A DNA stretch of 64,000 nt from assembly GCA_017555875.1 (NCBI GenBank), contig JAFZFN010000013.1, forward strand, positions 1 to 64,000, written 5' to 3'. The notes beneath the pieces were generated by a model. It searched no databases and was not told where the DNA came from. It saw only the letters and a list, made by a program, of their open reading frames with translations. Every line of letters starts with the position of its first letter. Position 1 is the stretch's first letter. Shown piece after piece: positions 15,103-24,500 of this stretch. A program made the translations under genes and the position numbers. The stretch comes from Bacteroidaceae bacterium. GTDB lineage: Bacteria; Bacteroidota; Bacteroidia; Bacteroidales; Bacteroidaceae.

Positions 15103-16752
15103 ATGGCAAAAGACATTATTTTACGCATTGAAGAAAGTATCAAGAAGAATTGGGATCGCGATGCGCTGACCGACTATAAGGGCTGCACCCTGCAGTACAA
15201 GGATGTGGCTCGCCGTATAGAGAAACTTCATATCATGTTCCGCGAGGTGGGCATAGTGCCTGGAGACAAGATCTCGCTCTGTGGCCGCAACTCTTCCAAT
15301 TGGGGTGTAGCCTTCCTTGCTACTCTTACCTATGGTGCAGTGCCTGTGCCCATCCTTCATGAGTTCAAGGCCGACAACGTACACAACATTATCAATCACT
15401 CCGACTCGAAGCTGGCCTTCATCGGCGAGAACAACTGGGAAAACCTCAATGAGGACGAGATTCCCAATGTGTTGGGTGTCATTAGCTTGGAGAACTATGA
15501 CCTTCGCGTCAGCCGAGACGAGCGCTTGACCTATGCTCGCGAGCATCTCAATGAGCTCTTTGGAAAGAAGTTCCCCAACCGTTTTGAGAAGAGCATGATA
15601 GGCTACTACCACGAACATCACGAGGATGACTTGGCCATCATCAACTACACCAGTGGCTCTACGGGCTTCTCCAAGGGTGTGATGATTCCCTATCGTGCAG
15701 TGACCAATAATATGGAGTTTGGCAATCAGGTGCTCAATCTTAAGGCTGGCATGACCATCGTCTCCATGCTCCCCATGGCTCACATGTATGGCATGGCCTT
15801 CGAGTTCCTTTACGAGCTTACCGTGGGTATGCATATCTATTTCCTCACACGCATCCCTTCTCCCAAGATTATCTTCCAGGCACTCAATGAGATCAAGCCC
15901 TCGGTGATTGTGGCCGTGCCCCTCATTATCGAGAAGATTATCAAGAAGAACGTGTTGCCCAAGCTCGAGACCCCGAGCATGCGTCTCTTGCTCAAGGTGC
16001 CCATCGTGAACGAAGCCATCTTGGCCAAGGTGCGCGAGACGATGATCAGTTCGTTCGGAGGCAACTTCTACGAGGTGATTGTCGGTGGTGCAGCTTTCAA
16101 TCAGGAGGTCGAGACACTGCTTCACCAGCTCAAGTTCCCCTACACCGTGGGCTACGGCGCCACCGAGTGTGCTCCCATCATCTGCTATGAGGATTGGAAG
16201 AAGTTTGTGCCCGGTTCATGCGGTAAGGCAGCCTATGGTATGGAGGTGCGTATCGACTCCATTGATCCCGCTAACATTGCAGGTGAGATTCTTGTCAAGG
16301 GCCCCAACGTGATGCTCGGATACTACAAGAATGAGGAGGCCACAGCCGAGACCATCGATGCCGACGGCTGGTACCACACGGGCGACCTTGGCGTGATGGA
16401 TGCCGAGGGCAACGTGTTCATCAAGGGCCGCTCCAAGAATATGCTTCTCGGCCCCTCAGGTCAGAATATCTATCCCGAGGAGATCGAGGACCAGCTCAAT
16501 AGTCTTCCCTATGTGGCAGAGTCGCTCGTCGTGCACCGCAATGGTAAACTCGTGGCCCTCGTCTTCCCCGACTACGACACCGCCAATAAGGAGGGCAAGA
16601 CCGAGCAGGAGGTGGCAGCTCAGATGGATGTCAATCGCGTAGAGCTCAACAAGAACCTTGCTGCCTATTGCCAGATCTCCTCTGTGCAGATTCAGAGCGA
16701 GGAGTTTGAGAAGACTCCCAAGAAGAGCATCAAGCGCTACCTGTATCAGTAA
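15103..16752 (+). CDS. Long-chain acyl-CoA synthetase (AMP-dependent ligase)
   Basis: The protein is 549 residues and soluble. It belongs to the adenylate-forming ANL superfamily: P-loop-like motif A3 is NYTSGSTGFSKGVMIPYRAV, A5 is GYGATECAPIICYE, A7 is WYHTGDLGVMD with the ribose-binding Asp, A8 is FIKGRSKNMLLGPSGQNIYP, and the final lysine motif is KTPKKSIKRYLY. It should activate fatty acids to acyl-CoA by way of an acyl-AMP. The best match by eye is the FadD-type group common in Bacteroidales as a single gene, with a shorter form than E. coli FadD. No other beta-oxidation genes are near, so it more likely recycles exogenous fatty acids into lipids. Confidence 0.9.
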   Translation: MAKDIILRIEESIKKNWDRDALTDYKGCTLQYKDVARRIEKLHIMFREVGIVPGDKISLCGRNSSNWGVAFLATLTYGAVPVPILHEFKADNVHNIINHSDSKLAFIGENNWENLNEDEIPNVLGVISLENYDLRVSRDERLTYAREHLNELFGKKFPNRFEKSMIGYYHEHHEDDLAIINYTSGSTGFSKGVMIPYRAVTNNMEFGNQVLNLKAGMTIVSMLPMAHMYGMAFEFLYELTVGMHIYFLTRIPSPKIIFQALNEIKPSVIVAVPLIIEKIIKKNVLPKLETPSMRLLLKVPIVNEAILAKVRETMISSFGGNFYEVIVGGAAFNQEVETLLHQLKFPYTVGYGATECAPIICYEDWKKFVPGSCGKAAYGMEVRIDSIDPANIAGEILVKGPNVMLGYYKNEEATAETIDADGWYHTGDLGVMDAEGNVFIKGRSKNMLLGPSGQNIYPEEIEDQLNSLPYVAESLVVHRNGKLVALVFPDYDTANKEGKTEQEVAAQMDVNRVELNKNLAAYCQISSVQIQSEEFEKTPKKSIKRYLYQ

Positions 16753-16773
16753 TCAGCTACAGAATCATAAGAG

Positions 16774-16809
16774 AGAAGGAGAACCCCGTTGGAGTTCTCC
16801 TTCTTTTTG
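16774..16809. terminator. Terminator between acyl-CoA synthetase and nitrilase genes
   Basis: AGAAGGAGAAC (16774-16784) pairs with GTTCTCCTTCT (16794-16804), followed by TTTTG. It separates two convergent genes and can act in both directions. Confidence 0.8.
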
Positions 16810-16826
16810 TCTATTTAAGGAACTGC

Positions 16827-17600
16827 TTAATGGCGTCCCACTATCTCGAAGCGGTCCGAGTCGGCCAGCGAGGGGAACTTGTCGCGGTAGTGGCGCAGCT
16901 CGTCCATCTTCACCTCGTAGGTGATGACCTGTTCGGCATGGTCGTCACAGCGTGCGGCCACGAAGCCAAAGAAGTCGATGGCTGTCGTGCCTCCATCGTA
17001 GATACACATGGGGTCGGTGCCCACGCGGTTCACACCGATGACCACCGCTTGGTTCTCTATGGCGCGTGCTCGCAGTAGGGCATCCCATGCCATGCGTCGC
17101 TTGTCGGGCCAGTTGGCTACGTAGATGGCCACGTCGTAGTCGTCGCAGTTGCGAGCAAAGACGGGGAACCTGAGGTCGTAGCATACCTGCAGGAGGAACC
17201 TCACGCCTCTAAACTCTACGATTACTCTCTTCTCGCCAGCCTCGTAGTGCTTGTCTTCGCCCGAGTAGCTGAAGAGGTGGCGCTTGTCATAGTGTGTCAC
17301 CCGTCCGCAGGGCTCCACGAAGTACATGCGGTTTTTGTATCCTCCCTCGGGGGCAATGGTGGCCACGCTGCCCACGATGGCAGCGTCGGCCTGGCTTGCC
17401 ATGCGGCGCATCCACTGTAGTGCAGGACCCTCCATGGGTTCGGCTATGCGCTCGGGCTCCATGCAGAATCCGGTGGTAAACATCTCGGGCAATACGTACA
17501 CGTCGGCTCCGGGATTACTTGTCACGACATCCTCGGCGCGACTCAGGTTGGCGGCAGGGTCACACCAGCCGAGATCCATTTGGATAAGTGCTATTTTCAT
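16827..17600 (-). CDS. Nitrilase-superfamily amidase, omega-amidase-like (YafV type)
   Basis: The 257-residue protein has the Glu-Lys-Cys triad of carbon-nitrogen hydrolases: Glu in VLPEMFTTGFCMEPE, Lys in HYDKRHLFSYSGEDKHYEAG and Cys in LLQVCYDLRFPVFARN. The RLFSY and DLRFP context matches the YafV/omega-amidase group, which hydrolyses alpha-ketoglutaramate, a side product of glutamine transaminases, to 2-oxoglutarate and ammonia (metabolite repair). Length is typical. It starts with ATG at 17600 and shares no obvious operon, being flanked by a terminator and a tRNA. Confidence 0.88.
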   Translation of the reverse strand: MKIALIQMDLGWCDPAANLSRAEDVVTSNPGADVYVLPEMFTTGFCMEPERIAEPMEGPALQWMRRMASQADAAIVGSVATIAPEGGYKNRMYFVEPCGRVTHYDKRHLFSYSGEDKHYEAGEKRVIVEFRGVRFLLQVCYDLRFPVFARNCDDYDVAIYVANWPDKRRMAWDALLRARAIENQAVVIGVNRVGTDPMCIYDGGTTAIDFFGFVAARCDDHAEQVITYEVKMDELRHYRDKFPSLADSDRFEIVGRH

Positions 17601-17676
17601 TGTTCAGTATGTGCGTTTAAAAAAAATCTCGCATCAGCGATGCTATGTTTGAGAAAAATGTCGTACCTTCGCAGAC

Positions 17677-17763
17677 GGAAAGATGCCGGAGTGGTCGATC
17701 GGGCCGCACTCGAAATGCGGTGAACGGGCAACTGTTCCCAGGGTTCGAATCCCTGTCTTTCCG
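17677..17763 (+). tRNA. tRNA-Ser (anticodon CGA)
   Basis: The 87-nt sequence folds as a class II tRNA. The acceptor stem GGAAAGA pairs with TCTTTCC, discriminator G; the anticodon stem-loop GCACTCGAAATGC carries CGA. A long variable arm follows (GAACGGGCAACTGTTCC), and the T arm is AGGGTTCGAATCCCT. It decodes TCG. A TATGTTTG box lies at 17644-17651. It is followed by TTTT and then the 3' end of the leftward aminopeptidase. Confidence 0.96.
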
Positions 17764-17811
17764 CTTTTGAGCGAGAGCGATGCCATCTGGCGTCGCTCTC
17801 GTTTTGTTCTC

Positions 17812-19113
17812 TTAGTCGAGGTTGTAGAATGTGGTGAACGCCTTACATGCATACTCGTGGTCGGCCACTGCTGCGGTCTCGCGCACCGAGTGCATACCCC
17901 ACATGGGACCTCCCATGTCGACACCGCGCATGGGGAGCTGCGAGGTGAGGATGTTGCCCAGTGTCGATCCACCGGCCATGTCGGAGTGGTTCACGAAGTA
18001 CTGGCAGGGCACCTCGGCTAGTCGGCATATCTCGGCGAAGATGGCGGCGCTCTCAGCGTCGGTGACATACTTCTGGTTGGCATTGATCTTGATCACAGGG
18101 CCGCCACCCATCACGGGATGGTTGGTGGGGTCGTGCTTGCCGGGGTAGTTGGGGTGCAAGGCGTGAGCCATGTCGGCCGACACCATGAACGAGTGCTCCA
18201 GGGCACGATACAGGCCGTCGCTTGCGCTGCCATCGTTGGTCACCACGCGCTCCAGCAGGTTGCGCAGCACAGGTGAGGCTGCTCCCTGCTTGGTGCCGCT
18301 GCCCGTCTCCTCGTTGTCAAACACGGCCAGCACCTGCGTCATCGGTGTGGCATGGCTGTGGAGCAGTGCATAGAGGCCGGCGTGCACCATGGCGAGGTCG
18401 TCGAGACGGCCCGCAGAGATGAACTCCTCGTTGAGGCCCACGAGCGAGGCCTTCTGTGTGTCATAGAGCGAGAGGTCAAAGTCGATGATGTCGCCCATCG
18501 CCACGTCCAGCTCCTCTGCCACGACCTTGAGGAGGAGGTTGTTCGCCTCGAGCTTGTCGTTGATGATGCCGATGACGGGCAGCATGTCCACCTGCTTGCT
18601 CAGGTGATTGCCCTCGTTGACCTGTCGGTTAAAGTGGATGGCGATGTGGGGTATCACGAGCAGTGGGCGCTCTATCTTGATGCGGCGCACCTCGGGCTTC
18701 AGCGGATTGGCACTGCGCAGGATCACGCGGCCGGCGAGCGACAAGGGGCGGTCAAACCACGTGTACAGGATGGGGCCTCCGTAGACCTCGGTGTTGAGCT
18801 TCACCACGCCCCCTTCGGTGTGCATCTCCGCGGCAGGCTTCACACGGAAGCAGGGCGAGTCGCTATGGGCGCAGATGAGCTTGAATCCCGCCTCGGCAGG
18901 ATGTGCCGTGCCCATGCGGAAGGCAAACACGGCCGAGTTGTTCTTGGTCACATAATACCCCTTGCCTGGGATGAGCATGGGGAAGGGCTTGCCCATGTCG
19001 AGGTATGTGAAGCCCGCTGCCTTGAGCTGCTCTTCGACGTAGCCTGCAGCGAGGAAGTTGACGGGCGATGCGTCGAGCATCTCCATCAGTTGTTGTGCAA
19101 TGTTCTCGTTCAT
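17812..19113 (-). CDS. M18 family aminopeptidase (aspartyl-aminopeptidase-like)
   Basis: Cytosolic di-zinc aminopeptidase. The metal and catalytic residues are in place: HSD in FKLICAHSDSPCFRVKP, EE in AVFDNEETGSGTKQGA, the D/H region in SADMAHALHPNYPGKHDP and the last ligand His in YFVNHSDMAGGSTLGNIL. These are the M18 signatures. It trims N-terminal acidic or other residues from peptides and would feed amino-acid catabolism in this fermenter. I chose the ATG at 19113 (433 residues, MNENIAQQLMEML); an ATG at 19116 directly precedes it and a further in-frame ATG is at 19143, but the TATATTTG box at 19161-19154 leaves a normal leader only for the inner starts. Confidence 0.92.
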   Translation of the reverse strand: MNENIAQQLMEMLDASPVNFLAAGYVEEQLKAAGFTYLDMGKPFPMLIPGKGYYVTKNNSAVFAFRMGTAHPAEAGFKLICAHSDSPCFRVKPAAEMHTEGGVVKLNTEVYGGPILYTWFDRPLSLAGRVILRSANPLKPEVRRIKIERPLLVIPHIAIHFNRQVNEGNHLSKQVDMLPVIGIINDKLEANNLLLKVVAEELDVAMGDIIDFDLSLYDTQKASLVGLNEEFISAGRLDDLAMVHAGLYALLHSHATPMTQVLAVFDNEETGSGTKQGAASPVLRNLLERVVTNDGSASDGLYRALEHSFMVSADMAHALHPNYPGKHDPTNHPVMGGGPVIKINANQKYVTDAESAAIFAEICRLAEVPCQYFVNHSDMAGGSTLGNILTSQLPMRGVDMGGPMWGMHSVRETAAVADHEYACKAFTTFYNLD

Positions 19114-19153
19114 CATGTCTATTGTTTTTTTAATGTAAGTCATTATTGTTATG

Positions 19154-19161
19154 CAAATATA
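19154..19161 (-). promoter_or_regulatory. -7 box of the M18 aminopeptidase gene
   Basis: The minus strand reads TATATTTG. Transcription from about 19149 gives a leader of roughly 35 nt to the chosen start. Confidence 0.5.
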
Positions 19162-19270
19162 GTGTATGCAAGGGAAAGATGCAAGGAAGAAGGGTACTTT
19201 TTCCTTCTGTTAACAGTAAACCCCAAGCCATTCAGTTTGTTTTCGAGGCTCTAGGGGAACGTAGTGCCGA

Positions 19271-19775
19271 TGTGTCGCCGCGATGGGCCAATGCTCAGAG
19301 TCTCAGCAATGTAGTGGCGACACTTCTGTACAAATCGACACATCATGAGTGCTGCCGCGCCCATACGCACTATCCCCCTCCACGCTGAGGCTCTCGTGTC
19401 AGTATGCATCAACATGATTCTACAAAGGCTTTTTCCCTATTCTACATAAGTAATATCAAGCGTCACCGCGGTGAAACCATCACACCACCGCGGTGACGTG
19501 TACGTACCATCGCGGTGACACTTTGGCGCCACCGCGGAGACGCGAACTTTTCTCTTTGTAGAAAATGATTTGTCTAGCTGTAAGTCGTAGGAAATGAGTA
19601 TATTGATTCGTAAACTCCTATACGGCGTTGCCATAAAGGTCGCTCACATCCCCTTGCCAGGCCAAAAATCAAACTTCATTACTCACCGTAAAGCACCAAA
19701 GCGCATGTAAATCCGTACAAAGTGTCGCCACTACTGCATTGACTGATAGCGTATTGACCCGCCTTGGCGACACTT
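19271..19775. mobile_element. MITE-like noncoding element with ~60-bp inverted ends
   Basis: The left end (19271-19331) and right end (19715-19775) are reverse complements with scattered mismatches. Shared stretches include GTGTCGCC, GGGYCAAT and the well-kept TGGCGACACTT followed by GTAC. No ORF of note lies inside. The interior holds a cluster of palindromes (separate entry). The form, about 505 bp, noncoding and with long inverted ends, fits a miniature inverted-repeat transposable element or a structured repeat unit. No target-site duplication was confirmed by eye. Confidence 0.5.
19463..19541. repeat. Four CACCGCGGTGA palindromes in tandem
   Basis: TCACCGCGGTGA (19463-19474), CACCGCGGTGA (19486-19496), ATCGCGGTGACA (19509-19520) and CACCGCGGAGACG (around 19530-19541) lie about 22 bp apart, one helical turn times two. 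The GGTGA half also recurs in the terminator of the KilA-N gene at 20917. Such spacing suggests binding sites for a protein array or a small repeat family. Confidence 0.55.
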
Positions 19776-19829
19776 CGGCAGATGGTTTCGGGTAAGAGGG
19801 CGATAATAAGCCGTTTTTGTAAATATGAC

Positions 19830-20057
19830 TATCCGCAACCCCAGGGTTTTCAATACATTATTATTCATGGAAATTTGTGTGGTAGTTTGTGATAATTGTC
19901 TTAAGCCCCTACGGGCGGCGAACTTCGTTTTATGTTCCCTCTTTTTCTTTTAGACATGAATTTCCGTGAATTATCCATGAATTATCAAGAATAATTCGTA
20001 TATTCGCAGCGACTTAGCCAGTCCGCAAGGGGTGGGTGGGTCAAGACATATTGGATT
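19830..20057 (+). repeat. Direct repeat A (~228 bp) upstream of the KilA-N gene
   Basis: This copy begins TATCCGCAACCCC and ends CAAGACATATTGGATT, five bases before the KilA-N start. It is about 93 percent identical to copy B at 20942-21168; the last ~110 bp are nearly identical, starting at GACATGAATTTCCGTGAA. The repeat contains a GCCCCTACGGGC hairpin, AT-rich inverted GAATTAT/ATAATTC stretches, a TATATTCG promoter-like box (19999-20006) and a G-rich GGGGTGGGTGGG tract. It probably carries the promoter and leader of the KilA-N gene. Confidence 0.9.
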
Positions 20058-20062
20058 AAGCC

Positions 20063-20869
20063 ATGAAGAAACAAAGTATTCAAATAGACAATGCTGTCAT
20101 TTCACTTCTTCCGCAGGGTGCAGAAGATTATATTTCATTGACAGATATGGCTCATAGTCAAATGCAGGAACATATTATCTTACGTTGGCTTAGCCTAAAA
20201 AGCACGATTGAATATATAGGAGAGTGGGAGGCCCTATATAATCCGAATTTTAATTATACCGAATTCGGTACAATTAGAGATGCTGCAGGTAGCAATAACT
20301 TCGTCTTATCGGTAAAAACATGGATTGAAAGAACAAACGCAATCGGTATCATAGCTAAGGCTGGTCGATATGGGGGGACATATGCCCACAAAGATATTGC
20401 TTATCATTTTGGTATGTGGATAAGCCCCCGTTTCCAATTGCTCTTGGTTAAAGAGTATCAGCGTCTTCAAGAAGAGAAACAAAAGCTATTAGGTTGGACC
20501 GCAAAACGCGAATTGTCTAAAATCAACTACCATATCCATACAGATGCAATCAAGCAGCATCTTATTCCCCAAGAGCTTACTCCTCAACAGGTGTCGTATG
20601 TATATGCCAATGAGGCAGACGTGTTGAATGTCGCTTTATTTGGAATGACAGCCAAACAATGGCGTGATGCCAATCCTGAGTTGAAAGGCAATATTCGAGA
20701 CTATGCTACCATTAATGAACTCATTTGTCTATCGAATATGGAAAATCTGAATGCTGTCTTTATTAATGACAATATACCTCAACGCGAGAGGCTGATAAGA
20801 TTAAACCAAATAGCAATCCAACAAATGAAAGTTCTTGAAGAAGCCAACAGCAGAAAGCTCTTAAAGTAG
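20063..20869 (+). CDS. KilA-N domain protein in a repeat-flanked cassette
   Basis: The 268-residue protein has a KilA-N DNA-binding domain over about residues 20-135: DYISLTDMAH at the start, WEALYNPNFNYTEFGTIRD, then FVLSVKTWIERTNAIGIIAK and the hallmark GGTYAHKDIAYHFGMWISP with FQLLLVKEYQRLQ. The C-terminal half (about 140-268, LSKINYHIHTDAIKQHLIP to NELICLSNMENLNAVF) is the helical companion domain often found with it in Bacteroidetes; its function is unknown. KilA-N proteins are typical of phages and mobile elements and act in DNA binding or regulation. The gene is AT-rich, lies alone between two 228-bp direct repeats and ends at its own terminator. Its coding frame looks intact. Confidence 0.85.
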   Translation: MKKQSIQIDNAVISLLPQGAEDYISLTDMAHSQMQEHIILRWLSLKSTIEYIGEWEALYNPNFNYTEFGTIRDAAGSNNFVLSVKTWIERTNAIGIIAKAGRYGGTYAHKDIAYHFGMWISPRFQLLLVKEYQRLQEEKQKLLGWTAKRELSKINYHIHTDAIKQHLIPQELTPQQVSYVYANEADVLNVALFGMTAKQWRDANPELKGNIRDYATINELICLSNMENLNAVFINDNIPQRERLIRLNQIAIQQMKVLEEANSRKLLK

Positions 20870-20898
20870 ATACCTCTCAATTCAGACTATTTCTATTG

Positions 20899-20930
20899 CA
20901 GCCACCCCACTTCCGCGGTGGCTGTTTTTT
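20899..20930 (+). terminator. Terminator of the KilA-N gene
   Basis: CAGCCACC (20899-20906) pairs with GGTGGCTG (20917-20924), followed by six T residues. It lies just before repeat copy B. Confidence 0.85.
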
Positions 20931-20941
20931 GTGGAGACAGA

Positions 20942-21168
20942 TATCCGCAACCCCTGGGTTGTCAACACATTATTGTTCATGGAAATTTCTCAGTAGTTTG
21001 TGATAATTGCCTTAAGCCCCTACGGGCGGCGAACTTCGTTTTATGTCCCCTATTTTTCTTGTAGACATGAATTTCCGTGAATTATCCGTGAATTATCAAG
21101 AATAATTCGTATATTCGCAGCGACTTAGCCAGTCCGCAAGGGGTGGGTGGGTCAAGACATATTGGATT
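20942..21168 (+). repeat. Direct repeat B (~228 bp) between the KilA-N gene and bspA-like gene
   Basis: Same orientation and content as copy A, offset 1111-1112 bp. It is followed not by a KilA-N gene but by about 410 bp of noncoding sequence leading to the giant surface protein gene. The promoter-like box recurs at about 21110-21117, so this copy may drive the bspA-like operon. Unequal recombination between A and B would delete the KilA-N gene cleanly. Confidence 0.9.
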
Positions 21169-21579
21169 TCGTGTTTCTCGCGTGCCGTTCGTTATGGGTT
21201 TCATCCCATGAAGAAGCCCCACCGAGGAGCAGGAAAAGGACGTTTTCTGAACGTTATCTTCTACTGACTCAACTTCGCAACTTGATTTTACCAGAAGATA
21301 CCGCAACGAAGCGTCCACGTTGGGTGTATTATACCCGTATGCCATTAGTGTACCCTATTGTTGGGTGAACTCTTTTGTGGTATACATTTTATATAATACG
21401 CGATGGCGTGGGCTGGCTGAGTTGCTTATCTCGGTAAAAGGGCAATGCGAAGGCCAGTCAGTGGGATAAGCAAGGAAGTTTCTCCCACGTCTTTTTTGTA
21501 TCCATAACCAAACAGAATTAATGCCGAGGTGGGAGAACGATAGGCAAAAGAAAAGAATCTAATCATAAAACATAGGACT
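21169..21579 (+). other. Untranslated region ahead of the bspA-like gene
   Basis: No credible gene is seen. It holds the inverted repeat TTGCTTATC (21422-21430) / GATAAGCAA (21465-21473), with an inner GGCTGGCTGAG / GCCAGTCAG relation, and a CTCCCAC / GTGGGAG pair further on (about 21483 and 21532). If transcription starts in repeat B, this is a long structured leader of the surface operon. Confidence 0.4.
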
Positions 21580-24500
21580 ATGTGGAAAAAAACATTAATT
21601 ACGTCGATGTTTATCGCGGCAAGTTGTATCAATGTATGGAGTACCGAAGAAACCACATCAGATACAATCATCGATTTTGCAGATTCGAAGGTTAAATCCA
21701 TTTGTGTGAAATATTGGGACACAAATGGTGATGGTGAGTTAAGCATGAATGAGGCTGCTGCGGTTACAACGTTGAACAGCCGATTCGAAAATGCGAAAAC
21801 AATAACATCATTTGATGAACTTAGATATTTTTCAAATCTGAAAATTATAAATAAAAAAGACTTTTATTCTTGTATAAGTCTTATTTCTATAACCATACCA
21901 GAAAATGTTACTACTATCAGTGATTATGCGTTTAATTTATGTCTTAGTTTGGATTCTATAACTATCCCTAATAGCGTAACTAAAATTAGGAAATATGCAT
22001 TTTATGGATGTAGCAAGTTGAATTATGTAACTTTGCCCCAAAGTAATTTGATTATTGAAGAGTTCGCATTTGGCCAATGTGAAAATCTCCAGACAGTTAT
22101 TATAAATGAGGGAATTACTAGTTTATATTTCGTTTTTAGCGAATGTGAAACTCTTGAAACTATCAATATTCCTGAAAGTGTCGTAAACCTAGAAGGGACA
22201 TTTCGTGAGTGTTCAAATCTCAAGTCCATAGTGATTCCTAAAAATGTAAAAAAAATATCGGCAACCACATTTGAAGGATGTTATGCTCTTGAAAATATTG
22301 TTGTTGATACAGAAAATCCAGTTTACGATTCAAGAAATAATTGTAATGCTATTATTGAAAAGGGAACCAATAATCTATTGTTCGGTTCTAACAACACGAC
22401 CGTTGTTCCGGATGATGTTACGAGTATAGCTGATAAGGCTTTTTATAAGAGAGAGGGGCTAAAAGAAATTACATTATCTTCGAGACTTACCTCTATCGGA
22501 AATCAAGCCTTCTATAATTGCGAAGGATTGAAAGAAATAACTCTACCTTCAGAAGTCACATTCATTGGGAACAATGCGTTTTATGGATGTAATGGACTGA
22601 TCAAGATAGTGTCAGAGATAGAGGAGCCACGGGCCATCACAGCATTCACTAGCACTGTGAAGAAAAATGCAATTCTAGTGGTGCCTCAAGAGTCTAAATC
22701 AAAATATGAAACTCTATCTGGTTGGAGCGATTTTCTTATATATGGCGATGAAGAGGCGGCTTACTTGAAAAAATACACAGATAATCAAGGTGTGTCGTAT
22801 AAACTCGAAGAAGACGACTCTGTCTATTTCTATAGTGTGTCAGGGTATGATGCGGAAAGTTTATTGCCAGATGTTTCTATTCCAGAAAACATTCAGGGAT
22901 GTGTGGTACGAAAAATTTATGCTTTTAATGGAGCAGAGAAATTACGCTCAGTCACTCTTCCCACTACGTTGAACTATATTGGGAACAAAGCTTTTCAAGA
23001 TTGTTCAAATCTGAAACGGGTATATTCATTGTTGGAAAAGCCTATTGCGATAAGTTCTTCTGCAACATTTCCCTGGAGCAACGCGGTCTTGATAGTCCCC
23101 AGAGGGGCGCTAACAGATTATAAGAATGCAAGCTATTGGAAAAGTGCCATAATTTTTGAAGAAGGAGACACCATCTATGAAAAGATATATACGGACGCTC
23201 AAGGTGTAAAATATACGCTCAACGAAGGGAATGACGGATTTTATTATAGCGTAACGGGGAACTCAGGCCAACTTCCAATGGAGGTTGTTATTCCTACAAA
23301 TATTGAAGGATGTCCTGTGACAGCGATTGCATCTTCGGCATTTAAGAATTGTGCAGAATTGGAGAAGGTGGTACTTCCCGAATCCCTGACAAGCCTTTAT
23401 GTCAACGCTTTTATTGGTTGTACGTCCTTGAAAGAAATAGTATCTCGAATAAATGATCCGTCTCAGTTATATGTCAATGAAATAAAGCAGGAAGTATATG
23501 AACGCGCCATTCTTAGAATCCCAGAAGGAACAAAAGCTGCCTATTTGAACAGTGGCTTGAAATATTTCTTTGTTTATGAGGAAGGAGAGGAAGTAATCAA
23601 CCACGAGCGTTATCCCATAGATGGCCAAGGCGTAAAATATCAACTCGCACAAACGACCTCAACATTTTATTATAAGGTAATAGGGTATACGGATGAGTTG
23701 GTGGAACGTGTCACTATACCAGAAGAGATTGATGGAGTTCCAGTAAATGCTCTGAGTGGTAACGCTTTTAAGGATTGTACGGGCCTGAAATGGATTTCTC
23801 TACCACCGAATATCTCAAATCGTTATGATGCTAAAAAAGCCTTTGTTGGTTGTTCGTTGGCCCTTGCTCTGAATGGCGAAAGAATTCGTGATATATGGTA
23901 TAATTCCGATTTTATAAATGAGTTAGAGTTGGGCAACGATGTTGATACTTTATGGAGCAGTGCTTTTAAAGATTGCGTAAATCTTACAAAAGTCACTTTC
24001 CCCGAAGGCTTAAAGTTAATTGGCGAATCTGCATTTTCGGGTTGTACTAATTTGAAATACGCAAATCTTCCTCGAGGTTTGACAACCATTAATCGTAGAG
24101 CATTCTATAATTGTAAGAATCTCGAATTATCAATGTTGCCTGACAGCCTGGAAACATTGGGTGATGAGGCATTCGCTTATTGCACAAACATTGACTCTGT
24201 AATCGTATCGGAAAAACTGACAATGAGCGGATCTCCGTTCGAAAAATGCACAGGCGTAAAATACATCGAGATACATTCCTTGAATTTCGGATCTTGGTTT
24301 AAAAACCTTCCTAATATTAACAAAGTGTATGTAGGAGGTGAAGTGGAAACATATAACAATGGTTTAGCAGGTTGTTCAGGAGTGGAAATTATTGAGGTGT
24401 CCCCAGCTAATAAAGTATTTGATTCGCGTAATGGATGTAATGCCATTATAAGAACAGCTACGAACGGGCTTGTGCGCGGTTGTAATTCTACAATAATACC

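Noticed and set aside
15121..16125. 334-codon minus-strand ORF inside the acyl-CoA synthetase gene
   Set aside because: Antisense shadow of a conserved gene, with His/Leu-rich nonsense composition.
18352..19254. 300-codon plus-strand ORF over the M18 gene
   Set aside because: It is antisense to a clearly conserved aminopeptidase and matches no family; GC-rich genes often leave such open frames.
19830..20057. Direct repeats as insertion-sequence ends
   Set aside because: No transposase lies between or beside the copies, the repeats are direct and far longer than a target duplication, and no inverted ends bound the unit.
21082..21345. 87-codon minus-strand ORF across repeat B
   Set aside because: It crosses the repeat edge and no equivalent is open in copy A, so it is not a repeat-borne gene.
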